The notes: a model not told the origin generated them from the sequence alone. A DNA stretch of 37,488 bases from Acidithiobacillus sp. (GCF_027322205.1 NZ_DAHVHY010000014.1:1-37488); one strand, 5' to 3'; shown: positions 25,296-35,166, counted from the first letter of the stretch. Numbers and translations: made by a program.

Positions 25296-28160
25296 ATGGC
25301 GGCACCTGAGTTACCCGAGGAGACCATCCACGCCATTAACCTGGTACCCCTGGAGGCGGAGGCAATCATCGGACTACTCGAAACCATCTGGGCAGCCCTC
25401 TCTGCTGAGGAACAGGCCGAGCTCCGCCGCCTTGGACCCTCCTTTGCCGCACACTGGGCACATATCGCTTGTGTCAGCCCCTTTGCGCGCCAACTCCTCC
25501 TACGCCATCCCCACTGGTTGCTGCGCCTTGCACGGGGCGGGGACAGCGACCTTACCGCCACCCATGGACTCAGCAGCGACGTCTTCCTTGCCAATCTGCG
25601 CCAGTACCGCAATGCCCGTATGGTAGAAATCATCTGGCAGGATCGTCAGCCCGGCGAACATTATTCAGAAACCGTAGCCGCCCTCAGCGAACTGGCCGAA
25701 ATCTGCTTGCAACACGCTTATGCTTATGGCATGGCGATGCTGCGCCAGCGCCATGGCACCCCCCGCAGCAGCGACGGTCAGGAGGTGCCTTTCACCATCC
25801 TCGGCATGGGCAAGCTGGGCGGGCGCGAACTCAACCTCTCCTCCGACATCGACCTCATCTTCTGCTACGGCGAAGGCGGCGAGACGGATGGCCCCAGCCC
25901 CCTCGACAACAGTGCCTACTTCCAGCGCCTCGGTCGCTGGCTGATTCAGGCCCTCGATCAGCGCACGGCTGATGGTTTCTGCTTCCGCGTCGACATGCGC
26001 CTGCGCCCCTTCGGAGATGCCGGCCCCCTCTGCATCTCCGCCGCGGCCATGGAGCAATACTATCAGGTGCATGGCCGCGGCTGGGAGCGCTACGCCTTTA
26101 TCAAGGCGCGCCCCGTCGCGGGTGACGTCGCCTTTGGGCAATCCCTCCTCGACACCCTGCGCCCCTTTGTCTATCGCCGCTACCTGGACTACACCGCCCT
26201 CACCGGTCTGCGGGAAGTCAAAGCCCTCATGGATGCGGAACAGGGTGGCAGCAGCAACGACATCAAAAAAGGCCAAGGCGGCATCCGTGAAATCGAGTTT
26301 GTCTGTCAATCCCTGCAAATTATCCACGGTGGCCGCCAACCCGCCCTGCGCAGCACCAACACCTTGGATACCCTTGCGGCCATCGCCAGTGCCGGACTTC
26401 TGCCTGCGGATGATGTCGACCAACTTCGCCGCGCTTATCTTTTCCTGCGCAATACCGAACACTGTCTGCAAATGGTCGATGATCAGCAGACCCAGCAATT
26501 ACCGCGCTCGGAACTGGAATGGCAACGCCTGGCCTGCAGCATGGGTTTCCCGGACGTCATGACCATGCGCGAAACCCTGGACACCTTCCGCCAGCAGAAC
26601 CACGCCATCTTTCAACACACCCTGGCCTCCGGGGAGAATGATCGCCAGGGTAAAAACCGCAACGGAGAGAAACTCTGGCAACGCGCTCAAACCGATGCGC
26701 TGGAAACCGCTCCCAGCGACCTGCTCCAGGTCCTGCGCTTCACGGCGCCCGATGCCATATGGACGCGCCTCTGGCGCTTCGCCCACAGCCGCGATGTGGC
26801 CAGCCGCCTCTCTACAGAAGGACGCCAACGCCTCGACCGTCTGCTTCCCCTGGCCCTCGATCTGTGCAGCGCCCAACCAGACACCGACGCCTGGTTACAG
26901 CGCTTCCTCACCCTCATTGAGGCCATTCTCGGGCGTGCCAACTATCTCGCCCTGCTTGCGGAGAACCCGCCGTACCTCATGCGCATCGCGGAACTACTGC
27001 ACAGCCCCTGGCTGGCACAGGAACTGGCACGCTTCCCCATCCTGCTGGATGACGTACTCAGCGACACGGCCATCAGCCCCGAGCACTGGCCGCAGGCCAT
27101 CGCTGCACAGTTACAGATCGCTGAAGATATGGAAGAACGGATGGATGCCCTGCGGCGCTTCAAAAACGCCGAAGTCCTGCGCCTCGCCGCCGCCTTCTGG
27201 ACAGATCAGACCCCCGTCGAGACGCTGCTCCCCCAACTCAGTGACCTCGCCCAGCTCACCCTGCAAACCGCGTTGGCCTGGGCTGAAGCGGAGATGCAGC
27301 GCCGCCACGGCTGCGTGCGCTCCAGCAACAACCAAGCGGCCCCCTTCACCGTTATCGCCTTCGGCAAACTGGGTGGCCGGGAAATGGGCTTCGCCTCCGA
27401 TCTCGATCTGGTCTATCTTTACGACGCCCCCCTCGACGCCGAAAGCGATGGCCCCGCCCCCCTCGCCGCGCCCACCTGGTTTGCCCGTCTCGGACAACGG
27501 CTTATTCACATCCTCAGCACCCTCACCCGTGCCGGATTGCTCTACCAGATCGACATGCGCCTGCGCCCCAGCGGGCAGTCCGGCCCCCTGGTTACCACCC
27601 TGGACGCCTTCAGCCGCTATCAGCGCGAGTCCGCCTGGACCTGGGAACACCAGGCACTCACCCGCGCCCGCTGGATCGCCGGCGATGCGGCGCTCGGCGC
27701 CCGTTTCACCAGCCTGCGTGCGGAAATCCTCGGCCAGCCACGCCATCCCGGACAGTTGGCGGAAGACGTCCGCAGCATGCGGCAGCGCATTTATCGGAGC
27801 AAAACTATCGCCCAGAACGCCTTTCACCTCAAACTGAGCCCCGGAGGCCTCACAGATATCGAGTTTCTCGTACAATTTGCTATGCTAGGGGCTTGCTCCC
27901 AGCAGCCGACCCTGTGCCAGAGTACCGGGACCACCGCCGGGATAGCCGCACTGACCCGTGCGAACATCTGGAACACGGAACAGGGCGCCATCCTCGGGCA
28001 AGCCTGGCAACGGTACCGCCAGGAAGAAAACCGGCGCTGGCTGAACTTGCAGGACAACGAAATCCGCACTGCAGCGACCCCCGGTTGGGATGCGCTACAA
28101 GCCGCAGCGCATGGGGTGCGAGAGATTTGGCAGGAACTCATTGGCAGTTATAGCGATTAA
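25296..28160 (+). CDS. glnE: GlnE, glutamine synthetase adenylyltransferase / adenylyl-removing enzyme
   Basis: The protein has 954 residues (946 in E. coli), and the start has a GGAAGGAG site five bases upstream. GlnE adds AMP to glutamine synthetase or removes it in response to glutamine and PII. Both nucleotidyltransferase domains are intact: the adenylyl-removing one with GMGKLGGRELNLSSDIDL (Asp184, Asp186) and the adenylylating one with GKLGGREMGFASDLDL (Asp702, Asp704), with the regulatory helical domain between them. ilvE follows twelve bases later, a common proteobacterial arrangement. Confidence 0.97.
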   Translation: MAAPELPEETIHAINLVPLEAEAIIGLLETIWAALSAEEQAELRRLGPSFAAHWAHIACVSPFARQLLLRHPHWLLRLARGGDSDLTATHGLSSDVFLANLRQYRNARMVEIIWQDRQPGEHYSETVAALSELAEICLQHAYAYGMAMLRQRHGTPRSSDGQEVPFTILGMGKLGGRELNLSSDIDLIFCYGEGGETDGPSPLDNSAYFQRLGRWLIQALDQRTADGFCFRVDMRLRPFGDAGPLCISAAAMEQYYQVHGRGWERYAFIKARPVAGDVAFGQSLLDTLRPFVYRRYLDYTALTGLREVKALMDAEQGGSSNDIKKGQGGIREIEFVCQSLQIIHGGRQPALRSTNTLDTLAAIASAGLLPADDVDQLRRAYLFLRNTEHCLQMVDDQQTQQLPRSELEWQRLACSMGFPDVMTMRETLDTFRQQNHAIFQHTLASGENDRQGKNRNGEKLWQRAQTDALETAPSDLLQVLRFTAPDAIWTRLWRFAHSRDVASRLSTEGRQRLDRLLPLALDLCSAQPDTDAWLQRFLTLIEAILGRANYLALLAENPPYLMRIAELLHSPWLAQELARFPILLDDVLSDTAISPEHWPQAIAAQLQIAEDMEERMDALRRFKNAEVLRLAAAFWTDQTPVETLLPQLSDLAQLTLQTALAWAEAEMQRRHGCVRSSNNQAAPFTVIAFGKLGGREMGFASDLDLVYLYDAPLDAESDGPAPLAAPTWFARLGQRLIHILSTLTRAGLLYQIDMRLRPSGQSGPLVTTLDAFSRYQRESAWTWEHQALTRARWIAGDAALGARFTSLRAEILGQPRHPGQLAEDVRSMRQRIYRSKTIAQNAFHLKLSPGGLTDIEFLVQFAMLGACSQQPTLCQSTGTTAGIAALTRANIWNTEQGAILGQAWQRYRQEENRRWLNLQDNEIRTAATPGWDALQAAAHGVREIWQELIGSYSD

Positions 28161-28172
28161 GGAGATGTGACG

Positions 28173-29096
28173 ATGTCCATGGCGGAACGCGACGGTTTTA
28201 TCTGGTTTGACGGCAAGATGGTCCCCTGGCGGGAGGCCACCGTGCATGGTCTCACCCACAGCCTGCACTACGGCATGGGCTGTTTTGAGGGCGAACGAGC
28301 CTACGCCACCCCCCATGGCACCGCCATTTTTCGCCTGCCGGAGCACACCAAACGCCTCTTCAACAGCGCCAAGATATTGCAGATGGAGGTCCCCTTCACC
28401 CAGGACCAGATCAACGACGCCACCAAAGAAGTCATCCGCGCTAATAGGCTGGAATCCGCTTATATCCGCCCCCTGCTCTTCTACGGTGCTGAAGGTATGG
28501 GCTTGTCCGCCAAGGGACTCAAGGTCCATGCACTCATCGCTGCCTGGAGCTGGGGCAGCTATTTGGGCCAGGAAGCGCTGGAAAAGGGTATCCGCGTCAA
28601 GGTGAGCTCCTTCAACCGCCACCACGTCAACGTGCATCTGTGCAAGGCCAAGGCCACCGGCAACTACATGAACTCCATGCTGGCCCAGCGCGAGGCTTCT
28701 TCCTGCGGCTATGATGAAGCCCTGCTGCTGGATCGCGAAGGCTATGTCGCCGAAGGTTCCGGCGAAAATATCTTTATGATCCGCGACGGCATTCTTTACA
28801 CGCCGACACTGACCAGCGCCCTGGAGGGCATCACCCGCGACACCATCCTGCGCTTCGCCCGCGATGCCGGCATCCCCATCGTCGAGAAGCAGCTGACCCG
28901 CGACGAGTTCTATATTGCCGACGAGGCCTTCTTCACCGGTACCGCGGCTGAAGTCACCCCCATCCGCGAGATTGATGGCCGGGTCATCGGCGAAGGGCAG
29001 CGTGGTCCGGTTACCGAAATGCTACAAAGCCGCTACTTCGACACTGTAGCCGGACGCCGTGAGGACCATCCGGAATGGCTGCATCACGTTGGCTGA
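28173..29096 (+). CDS. ilvE: Branched-chain amino acid aminotransferase
   Basis: The ATG at 28173 has GGAG at a normal distance (28161-28164); a GTG at 28167 is too close to it and an ATG at 28179 is far. The 307-residue PLP enzyme (fold type IV) makes valine, leucine and isoleucine from their 2-oxo acids. The PLP lysine is Lys160 in the KATGNYMNS motif; FEGERAY and EGSGENIFM are also diagnostic. The length equals E. coli IlvE. It is co-transcribed with glnE and with the small zinc-finger gene that starts four bases after its stop. Confidence 0.96.
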   Translation: MSMAERDGFIWFDGKMVPWREATVHGLTHSLHYGMGCFEGERAYATPHGTAIFRLPEHTKRLFNSAKILQMEVPFTQDQINDATKEVIRANRLESAYIRPLLFYGAEGMGLSAKGLKVHALIAAWSWGSYLGQEALEKGIRVKVSSFNRHHVNVHLCKAKATGNYMNSMLAQREASSCGYDEALLLDREGYVAEGSGENIFMIRDGILYTPTLTSALEGITRDTILRFARDAGIPIVEKQLTRDEFYIADEAFFTGTAAEVTPIREIDGRVIGEGQRGPVTEMLQSRYFDTVAGRREDHPEWLHHVG

Positions 29097-29100
29097 CCCC

Positions 29101-29313
29101 ATGACCCACCCCATCAGGTGCTGTGACCAGAGTTATACCGAGGTGGAGGCGAAAGACCTTCCCCTCTACTGCCCCATGTCCAGCATGAGTCGCTGGAACG
29201 GTCATCCCCGGGTCTTCCTCAAGATCGAAGAGACCGGAGAAGCCCGCTGCCCATATTGCGGAACACTTTATGTGCTCAAGGGCGGGGCCGTAAAGAAGGC
29301 GGCGGGGCACTGA
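29101..29313 (+). CDS. Small CHCC zinc-finger domain protein
   Basis: This 70-residue protein carries the zf-CHCC pattern related to NDUFS6: Cys24 in YCPMSSM, His35 in GHPRVFL, and Cys50/Cys53 in RCPYCGTLYVL. Such genes directly follow ilvE in many proteobacteria; the function is unknown. The ATG at 29101 lies four bases after the ilvE stop. The frame is open from 29059, but the extra residues would lie inside ilvE. It converges on dsbD, with 20 bases between the stops. Confidence 0.85.
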   Translation: MTHPIRCCDQSYTEVEAKDLPLYCPMSSMSRWNGHPRVFLKIEETGEARCPYCGTLYVLKGGAVKKAAGH

Positions 29314-29333
29314 AAAGCATCAGCATGACTGCT

Positions 29334-31166
29334 CTAAGATTTTGGCAGCCACCGCAAAAACGCCTCCGGGTCTAAATACCCTTCCTGCCGCGCGGCTATC
29401 TTGCCGTCAGCGCCTACGGCGATGAAGGCCGGGGGGCCTACCAGATTGTAACGTTTCAGGAGGGCGCGGCTGACGGCGTCATCCTTTGTCACATCCACGC
29501 GGATCAGTACCCATCCCTGTAAAGCGGCCCCCACCTGCGGGTTGGCGAAAGTAACTTTATCCATACGCACACATTCCACGCACCAGCCTGCCCAGTAGTC
29601 CACCAGTACCGGCTTGCCTTTGGCTTGCGCCAGTGCATTCTGCAAAGCCTCCGGAGTTTTTACCACGCTAAAGTGCGGTACATCCGTCCGGGTTTCCTGA
29701 TGCGCCGCTCCTGCCGTGTAAGGTGTCAGCGGTTGCAAAGGATCACCGGCCCCACTCAGCGCCCCCAAGCCCATAACCAAACCATAGGCCAGCAACAGGA
29801 CGCCAACACCTTTCCAAAAACGACGCCAGCCCGAAGCACCCGCAACCATCACATCCAGCGCGCCAAGATAGATGGCGCTGATCACCGCCAGCGCTGCCCA
29901 CAGGGCCAAGCTCACCGGCCCCGGCAAAACCCGCGCCAGCAGCCAGATAGCGACACCCAGCATCAGCACGCCGAAAAGCGCTTTGACGGCATCCATCCAG
30001 GCGCCAGCGCGCGGCAACAAATGGCCGGCGGAAGTGCCGATGATCAGCAAGGGCACGCCCATCCCCAGGCTGAGAGCGAAGAGCGATAACCCGCCAAGAA
30101 AAACATTCCCCGTCTGTGAAATAAAGAGCAGCCCGCCCGCCAGGGGGGCCGCCACGCAGGGTCCGACAATCAGCGCCGACAGGGCGCCCATGACAAAAGT
30201 ACCGAACAAATGGCCACCCCGTCCCATGCCCGCCAGGCGCGTTTGGATACTGCTTGGCACTTGCAACTCGTAAAAATCAAACATGGACAGTGCCAGCAAC
30301 ACGAAAATAAATGCAAAAGCCCCCAGCACCCAAGGGCTCTGGAAGGCCGCCTGCATATAGGCTCCGGTCACCGCCGCGAGCACTCCGGCAATCGTGTAAG
30401 TCAGTGACATCCCCAGTACATAGGCGATGGAAAGCGCCAATGCCCGTGACCGTTGCTTACCGCGGCCCGCCTCCTGCCCGACAATCAGCGCCGAGAGAAT
30501 AGGGATCATGGGGAAAATACAGGGCGTGAAAGCCAGACCCAGCCCAGAGAGAAAAAAGAGTCCCAAAGTCAGCCAGAAACGATCCTGCAAAGCCCCCGCA
30601 AGGACCCCGGCATTACTCGCCGGGCTGTTGAGCGCAGCCGCTGTGGTCACCCCTTTCGGTGACTGCACGACGGGGGCTGCCGGAGTTGCCATAGCCTGCC
30701 GAGGCAAAGCCAGCCTGATCGTCTTGACCTGCTCAGGGTAACAAACACCGGCATTGGCACAACCCTGATAGATGGCTTTTAACTCAATGAAGGCAGGGAC
30801 AGTTCCATGGACGGTGAAAGGTACCGTGAGGGTATTTTGTCCTTCCAGCACCCGCACCTTGCCAAAGGCCGGGTCGTCCAGCATCGTCCCTGTGGGCAAG
30901 GTGTAGCGTCCGAGGACAATGCTGTCTGGCGTCACGGAGAATTTTATCCGGTCGCGGTACAGATGGTACCCTGGCGCCACATCCCAATGCAGTTGCAACT
31001 GGTCGTGGCCACTCAGACTCGCTTCAAAGCGAAAGGCCTGGCCCGGCGCCAGGAACTGGGCAGCGTGGGTTAACGGCAGCCAGAACAGCAGCAGGCAACC
31101 GCAAATGGCACTCCACATCAACGCATTCCTGGCCCAAATGGTCCTACTCCCTACGCCAATTCTCAT
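29334..31166 (-). CDS. dsbD: DsbD, thiol:disulfide interchange protein
   Basis: This 610-residue protein carries reducing power from cytosolic thioredoxin to the periplasm. A signal peptide (hydrophobic core ending LTHAAQF) is followed by the N-terminal alpha domain with Cys136 and Cys142 (YQGCANAGVCYPEQ). An eight-helix membrane domain follows with the cysteines of FTPCIFPM and GPCVAAPL, then a C-terminal thioredoxin domain with WCVEC. All three cysteine pairs are present. The start at 31166 is chosen for the AGGAG site upstream; an ATG at 31202 would add twelve polar residues before the signal. A DsbD suits maturation of periplasmic cytochromes or disulfide isomerases. Confidence 0.94.
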   Translation of the reverse strand: MRIGVGSRTIWARNALMWSAICGCLLLFWLPLTHAAQFLAPGQAFRFEASLSGHDQLQLHWDVAPGYHLYRDRIKFSVTPDSIVLGRYTLPTGTMLDDPAFGKVRVLEGQNTLTVPFTVHGTVPAFIELKAIYQGCANAGVCYPEQVKTIRLALPRQAMATPAAPVVQSPKGVTTAAALNSPASNAGVLAGALQDRFWLTLGLFFLSGLGLAFTPCIFPMIPILSALIVGQEAGRGKQRSRALALSIAYVLGMSLTYTIAGVLAAVTGAYMQAAFQSPWVLGAFAFIFVLLALSMFDFYELQVPSSIQTRLAGMGRGGHLFGTFVMGALSALIVGPCVAAPLAGGLLFISQTGNVFLGGLSLFALSLGMGVPLLIIGTSAGHLLPRAGAWMDAVKALFGVLMLGVAIWLLARVLPGPVSLALWAALAVISAIYLGALDVMVAGASGWRRFWKGVGVLLLAYGLVMGLGALSGAGDPLQPLTPYTAGAAHQETRTDVPHFSVVKTPEALQNALAQAKGKPVLVDYWAGWCVECVRMDKVTFANPQVGAALQGWVLIRVDVTKDDAVSRALLKRYNLVGPPAFIAVGADGKIAARQEGYLDPEAFLRWLPKS

Positions 31167-31298
31167 ACCTGCATCACTCCTCGCCGCTCTGTCATCACCC
31201 ACGCAAACATTTTCCGCAGGTTATCCATTCCTCACGGCAGCAAGAACTGCGCCACCACGCCGAGGATACGAGGTCTCAGAAAGAAATCCCAGCAGGGT

Positions 31299-31326
31299 GG
31301 AACTTTCTGCGGACCTTGCTCTCTAA
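31299..31326 (+). promoter_or_regulatory. Sigma-E (ECF)-type promoter of small RNA copy 1
   Basis: GGAACTT at 31299-31305, a 16-base spacer and TCTAA at 31322-31326 match the RpoE promoter layout (GGAACTT, N16, TCTGA/TCTAA), including the CCTTTGC that follows in the well-known rpoE autoregulated promoter as I recall it. Transcription should start near 31332. TCTAAT could also serve as a sigma-70 -10 box, but no matching -35 is present. Confidence 0.7.
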
Positions 31327-31331
31327 TCCTT

Positions 31332-31416
31332 TGCAAGCGACTGTAGATGGTTGCGAGCGCATGTTTCTTCCTCCTTTGGTGGTTTTGGGCGGGCCTCACG
31401 GTTCCGCCCTTATTTT
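31332..31416 (+). ncRNA. Candidate small RNA, tandem copy 1
   Basis: This is a predicted transcript of about 85 nt. A weak 5' hairpin (GCGAC at 31337-31341 with GTTGC at 31350-31354) is followed by a 36-base block at 31356-31391 that recurs in copy 2 (34 identical bases over 38 alignment columns). The block contains the C/U-rich, anti-Shine-Dalgarno-like CTTCCTCCTTT. It ends in a hairpin GGGCGG/CCGCCC and TTATTTT. No ribosome binding site precedes the ATG inside the block. The unit lies between the divergent dsbD and its own duplicate. The layout (sigma-E promoter, short length, exposed pyrimidine stretch, U-rich end) is like envelope-stress small RNAs, but no known family is recognised. Confidence 0.62.
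31387..31416 (+). terminator. Terminator of small RNA copy 1
   Basis: The stem GGGCGG (31387-31392) pairs with CCGCCC (31404-31409) across an eleven-base loop and is followed by TTATTTT, which is adequate for Rho-independent termination. Confidence 0.7.
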
Positions 31417-31438
31417 ATCCGACTGGTCGGAATGTAAC

Positions 31439-31467
31439 TTGCCGACACATCTGTCTTTTGCTAATAT
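31439..31467 (+). promoter_or_regulatory. Sigma-70-type promoter of small RNA copy 2
   Basis: TTGCCG at 31439-31444 and TAATAT at 31462-31467 are separated by exactly 17 bases; each matches four of six consensus positions. It lies directly after the terminator of copy 1 and would start transcription near 31472-31475. No sigma-E type box with correct spacing is present here. Confidence 0.55.
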
Positions 31468-31471
31468 TTCA

Positions 31472-31548
31472 ACTGCAGTCGGCAGTTGGCTGCAGCGCAT
31501 GTTTCTTTCCTCCTTTGTGGTTTCAGGGCGACTAAGTCGCCCTTTTTT
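31472..31548 (+). ncRNA. Candidate small RNA, tandem copy 2
   Basis: This is a predicted transcript of about 77 nt. The 5' end folds as AACTGC-AGTCG-GCAGTT (31471-31487). Then comes the shared block at 31494-31530 with the C/U-rich CTTTCCTCCTTT, and a strong terminator. Copy 1 and copy 2 are alike only in the central block; the promoters, 5' hairpins and terminator loops differ, which points to an old duplication with selection on the pyrimidine-rich region. The pyrimidine stretch could pair with AAAGGAGG-type ribosome binding sites. The transcript could alternatively be a leader of the hydrolase gene, but its terminator ends 14 bases before that start. Confidence 0.62.
31525..31548 (+). terminator. 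Terminator of small RNA copy 2
   Basis: AGGGCGAC and GTCGCCCT form an eight-pair stem with a TAA loop (31525-31543), followed by an unbroken run of T to 31548. This is a strong Rho-independent terminator. Confidence 0.88.
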
Positions 31549-31562
31549 GCGCGGAGCAGCCT

Positions 31563-32324
31563 GTGTCCCCCTCAGCCGAAAGACCTTTTACTCTGGTTCA
31601 CCCCAACGGTGATCGCGTTTGCGGACTCATCCATGAAACCCATACCGACCCCGTCGGCGTCTTTCTGCCCGGCTTCGCCTCCAACATGGAAGGCTCTAAA
31701 TCACAACTCCTCGCCCGCAGCGCACAAGCGCAAGGCTGGTCCTGGGTACGCTTTGATCCGCGCGGCGTCGGGCGCTCGGATGGACCGTTTCAGGCCCTGA
31801 CTCTGTCCCGTTATCTGGCCGACCTCCAATTGATTTTGCAAATGCTGGAAGATCGCCCTGTGCTCCTGGTAGGCTCCAGTCTGGGTGGCTGGCTGGGCAC
31901 CATCGCCGCTACCCGCTGGCCAAAACAGATCCGCGCCTTGCTCCTCATCGCTCCCGCCTATAATTTTATCCAGGAGGCCTTCCTGCGTCTGCCCGCTGAC
32001 GAACAGCAAGTCTGGCAAGACACTAACCTGCGCTGCTGGGCAACCCCTTATGGCCTCGGTGAACTACACATGCGGTTTGATCTGGTGGCGGACAGTTGGC
32101 GTTACGACCTGCTGCGCTTCCCGCCTTATCTGCATTGTCCCGTAGAAATTCTCCACGGCAGTGCCGATAAGGACGTACCCCTTGCCCTCAGTTATCGGTT
32201 CGCCGCCCGTGCCCATGCACCGGAACTGGCTATCCGCCCCTTACCTGGGATAAATCATCGCTTGCAGGGTGCCGATGTCGTGCTCCTGCGCAGCCTGCAA
32301 TCGCTCTGGACCCGCATTACCTAA
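31563..32324 (+). CDS. Alpha/beta hydrolase
   Basis: Translation starts at a GTG with GGAG seven bases upstream. The 253-residue product has the alpha/beta hydrolase pattern: an oxyanion region LPGFASNM near residue 35, [10 protein letters not shown] at 65-74, the nucleophile elbow GSSLG (Ser106), an acid in GSADKDVP (Asp202 or 204) and the catalytic His232 in GINHRL. It resembles short serine hydrolases annotated as YqiA/ABHD10-like esterases; the substrate is unknown. There is no signal peptide, so it is cytosolic. The strong terminator directly upstream leaves little room for a promoter, so expression may rely on read-through from the small RNA region. Confidence 0.87.
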   Translation: MSPSAERPFTLVHPNGDRVCGLIHETHTDPVGVFLPGFASNMEGSKSQLLARSAQAQGWSWVRFDPRGVGRSDGPFQALTLSRYLADLQLILQMLEDRPVLLVGSSLGGWLGTIAATRWPKQIRALLLIAPAYNFIQEAFLRLPADEQQVWQDTNLRCWATPYGLGELHMRFDLVADSWRYDLLRFPPYLHCPVEILHGSADKDVPLALSYRFAARAHAPELAIRPLPGINHRLQGADVVLLRSLQSLWTRIT

Positions 32325-32353
32325 ACAAAAGCCCCGTGATTTCCGTTTCCCCC

Positions 32354-32381
32354 TTGACAGAACATTCTCAGCGCCTATGAT
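32354..32381 (+). promoter_or_regulatory. Sigma-70 promoter of groESL
   Basis: A perfect TTGACA at 32354-32359, a 16-base spacer and TATGAT at 32376-32381 (five of six) form a strong housekeeping promoter. Its -10 box shares a base with the CIRCE operator, so HrcA binding would block it. Confidence 0.85.
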
Positions 32382-32407
32382 TAGCACTCGATGGGTGCGA
32401 CTGCTAA
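32381..32407 (+). promoter_or_regulatory. CIRCE operator (HrcA binding site) of groESL
   Basis: TTAGCACTC-N9-GACTGCTAA matches the CIRCE consensus TTAGCACTC-N9-GAGTGCTAA with a single mismatch. It lies directly at the promoter, 54 bases before groES, so the operon should be repressed by HrcA and released on heat shock. hrcA itself is not in the window. Confidence 0.93.
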
Positions 32408-32460
32408 CAGCGCCCAGGATGAAGTCATCCACTAACCTGTATAAAACGAGGAAATGCTCA

Positions 32461-32751
32461 ATGAAATTGCGTCCTTTGCATGATCGCGTCGTTATTCGTC
32501 GCCTGGAAGAAGAGCAGAAGACTGCCGGTGGCATCATCATTCCCGATACCGCCAAAGAAAAGCCTGTGCAGGGTGAAGTTGTCGCCGCTGGCCATGGCAA
32601 GATTCTGGAAGACGGCAAAATTCGCGCCCTCGACCTCAAAGTTGGCGACCGCGTGCTGTTCGCCAAATATGCCGGCACTGAGATCAAAGTGGACGGCGAA
32701 GAACTGTTGGTGATGCGTGAAGACGACATCATGGCGGTCGTCGAAAAGTAA
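32461..32751 (+). CDS. groES: GroES co-chaperonin
   Basis: This 96-residue protein is the standard length for GroES, the seven-subunit lid of the GroEL chamber. It begins [21 protein letters not shown] and has the mobile loop region [15 protein letters not shown] and the end block [14 protein letters not shown]. The start at 32461 has GAGG upstream; the frame extends to 32269, but that covers the promoter and CIRCE site. groEL follows after 47 bases. Confidence 0.98.
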   Translation: MKLRPLHDRVVIRRLEEEQKTAGGIIIPDTAKEKPVQGEVVAAGHGKILEDGKIRALDLKVGDRVLFAKYAGTEIKVDGEELLVMREDDIMAVVEK

Positions 32752-32789
32752 GCATTGCTGAATATCCCAACCCTTTCCACATATTTTGA

Positions 32790-34454
<1,665 letters not shown>

Positions 34455-34487
34455 GCCTCACTCCCCGACGTCTGTAGCGTCAGAAAG

Positions 34488-34512
34488 CCGGCCCTTCGGG
34501 GCCGGTTTTTTT
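34488..34512 (+). terminator. Rho-independent terminator of groESL
   Basis: CCGGCCC (34488-34494), the tetraloop TTCG and GGGCCGG (34499-34505) are followed by seven T. It is a textbook terminator and could also stop the convergent toxin-antitoxin transcript, because the other strand ends in CTTTCT. Confidence 0.95.
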
Positions 34513-34557
34513 ATGGGTCATGCGCCGATGGTTAGGCGTCGACGCCACAGCGGACAT

Positions 34558-34881
34558 TCAACTGCCAGAAGTAGCACGGTGTTTTGTCGCGGGGCGACTT
34601 GATTGCTTGGTTGTGCGCGGCTCGGCCAGACGGCCTGTAACGTACTTGTGAAGAACGCTGGCGATAAGCGTTTGGTACGGCATACCTTCCTCAAGCGCCT
34701 TAACTTGAATGTCGCTCAAATCGCCAGAAGACAGGCGGATGTTGACCCGGCGGTCCTTAATAGCCGTAGCGCGCGCTGCTGCCTTGAATTTCGCTAGCTC
34801 GGCTTTCGTGACAACGGACTTCAGTTGGCCTTTCTCAAAGGCAGTGAGAACTTCATGTTCGTAGGCATCAATTTTCGGCAT
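34558..34881 (-). CDS. brnA: BrnA-like antitoxin
   Basis: This is a 107-residue protein starting MPKIDAYEHE at 34881, with AAGG about nine bases upstream; a GTG at 34890 would add three residues but leaves no spacing for that site. The C-terminal half (RRVNIRLSSGDLSDIQVKALEEGMPYQTLIASVLHKYVTGRL) is a ribbon-helix-helix type DNA-binding region common in antitoxins found with BrnT-like toxins. Such antitoxins neutralise the toxin and repress their own operon. It overlaps the toxin gene's end by 14 bases, in the usual toxin-first order. Confidence 0.85.
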   Translation of the reverse strand: MPKIDAYEHEVLTAFEKGQLKSVVTKAELAKFKAAARATAIKDRRVNIRLSSGDLSDIQVKALEEGMPYQTLIASVLHKYVTGRLAEPRTTKQSSRPATKHRATSGS

Positions 34882-35161
34882 CTGTTTCACCTTGATTCAA
34901 ATAGTCCCTGGTTGCCTTGCGGTTCGGTATTACGGTCTTGAGGAAGAAATAGTCTTCCTCTTCGACAAACGGCACCAAATAGACGTAGTTGTCGCACGCG
35001 ACTACGAGAACGCGCTGCCTGGGGTATTTCGCCTGGTTCTGGTGAACCAAGATGTCCAGCAACCCGCCGGCTTCGATTGAGACAACAATGCTCTCAAACG
35101 AAATACCCCGCTCTGCTTTGACGGCCTCGTTCTTCTCCGGACTCCAGCGAAATGGTTTCAT
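34868..35161 (-). CDS. brnT: BrnT-like toxin (RelE-fold ribonuclease family)
   Basis: This is a 97-residue protein of the BrnT family: FRWSPEKNEAVKAERGISFESIVVSIE at the start, then RVLVVACDNYVYLVPFVEEEDYFFLKTVIPNRKATRDYL, the typical end with its basic-aromatic residues. BrnT toxins are small RNases with a RelE-like fold that slow growth by cutting mRNA. No Shine-Dalgarno precedes the ATG; instead a candidate promoter places the transcript start almost at the A of the ATG. The pair sits between groEL and an unrelated metabolic operon and is probably an insertion. Confidence 0.85.
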   Translation of the reverse strand: MKPFRWSPEKNEAVKAERGISFESIVVSIEAGGLLDILVHQNQAKYPRQRVLVVACDNYVYLVPFVEEEDYFFLKTVIPNRKATRDYLNQGETDAEN

Positions 35162-35166
35162 AAAAA

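Noticed and set aside
31316..31612. A 98-codon open frame that spans both small RNA copies, with MFLPPLVVLG and MFLSSFVVSG in the same phase 46 codons apart
   Set aside because: No ribosome binding site precedes either ATG, two strong terminator hairpins lie inside, and the copies differ by insertions and deletions of single bases. The phase match has a one-in-three chance. A leader-peptide role is not excluded, but a small RNA explains more.
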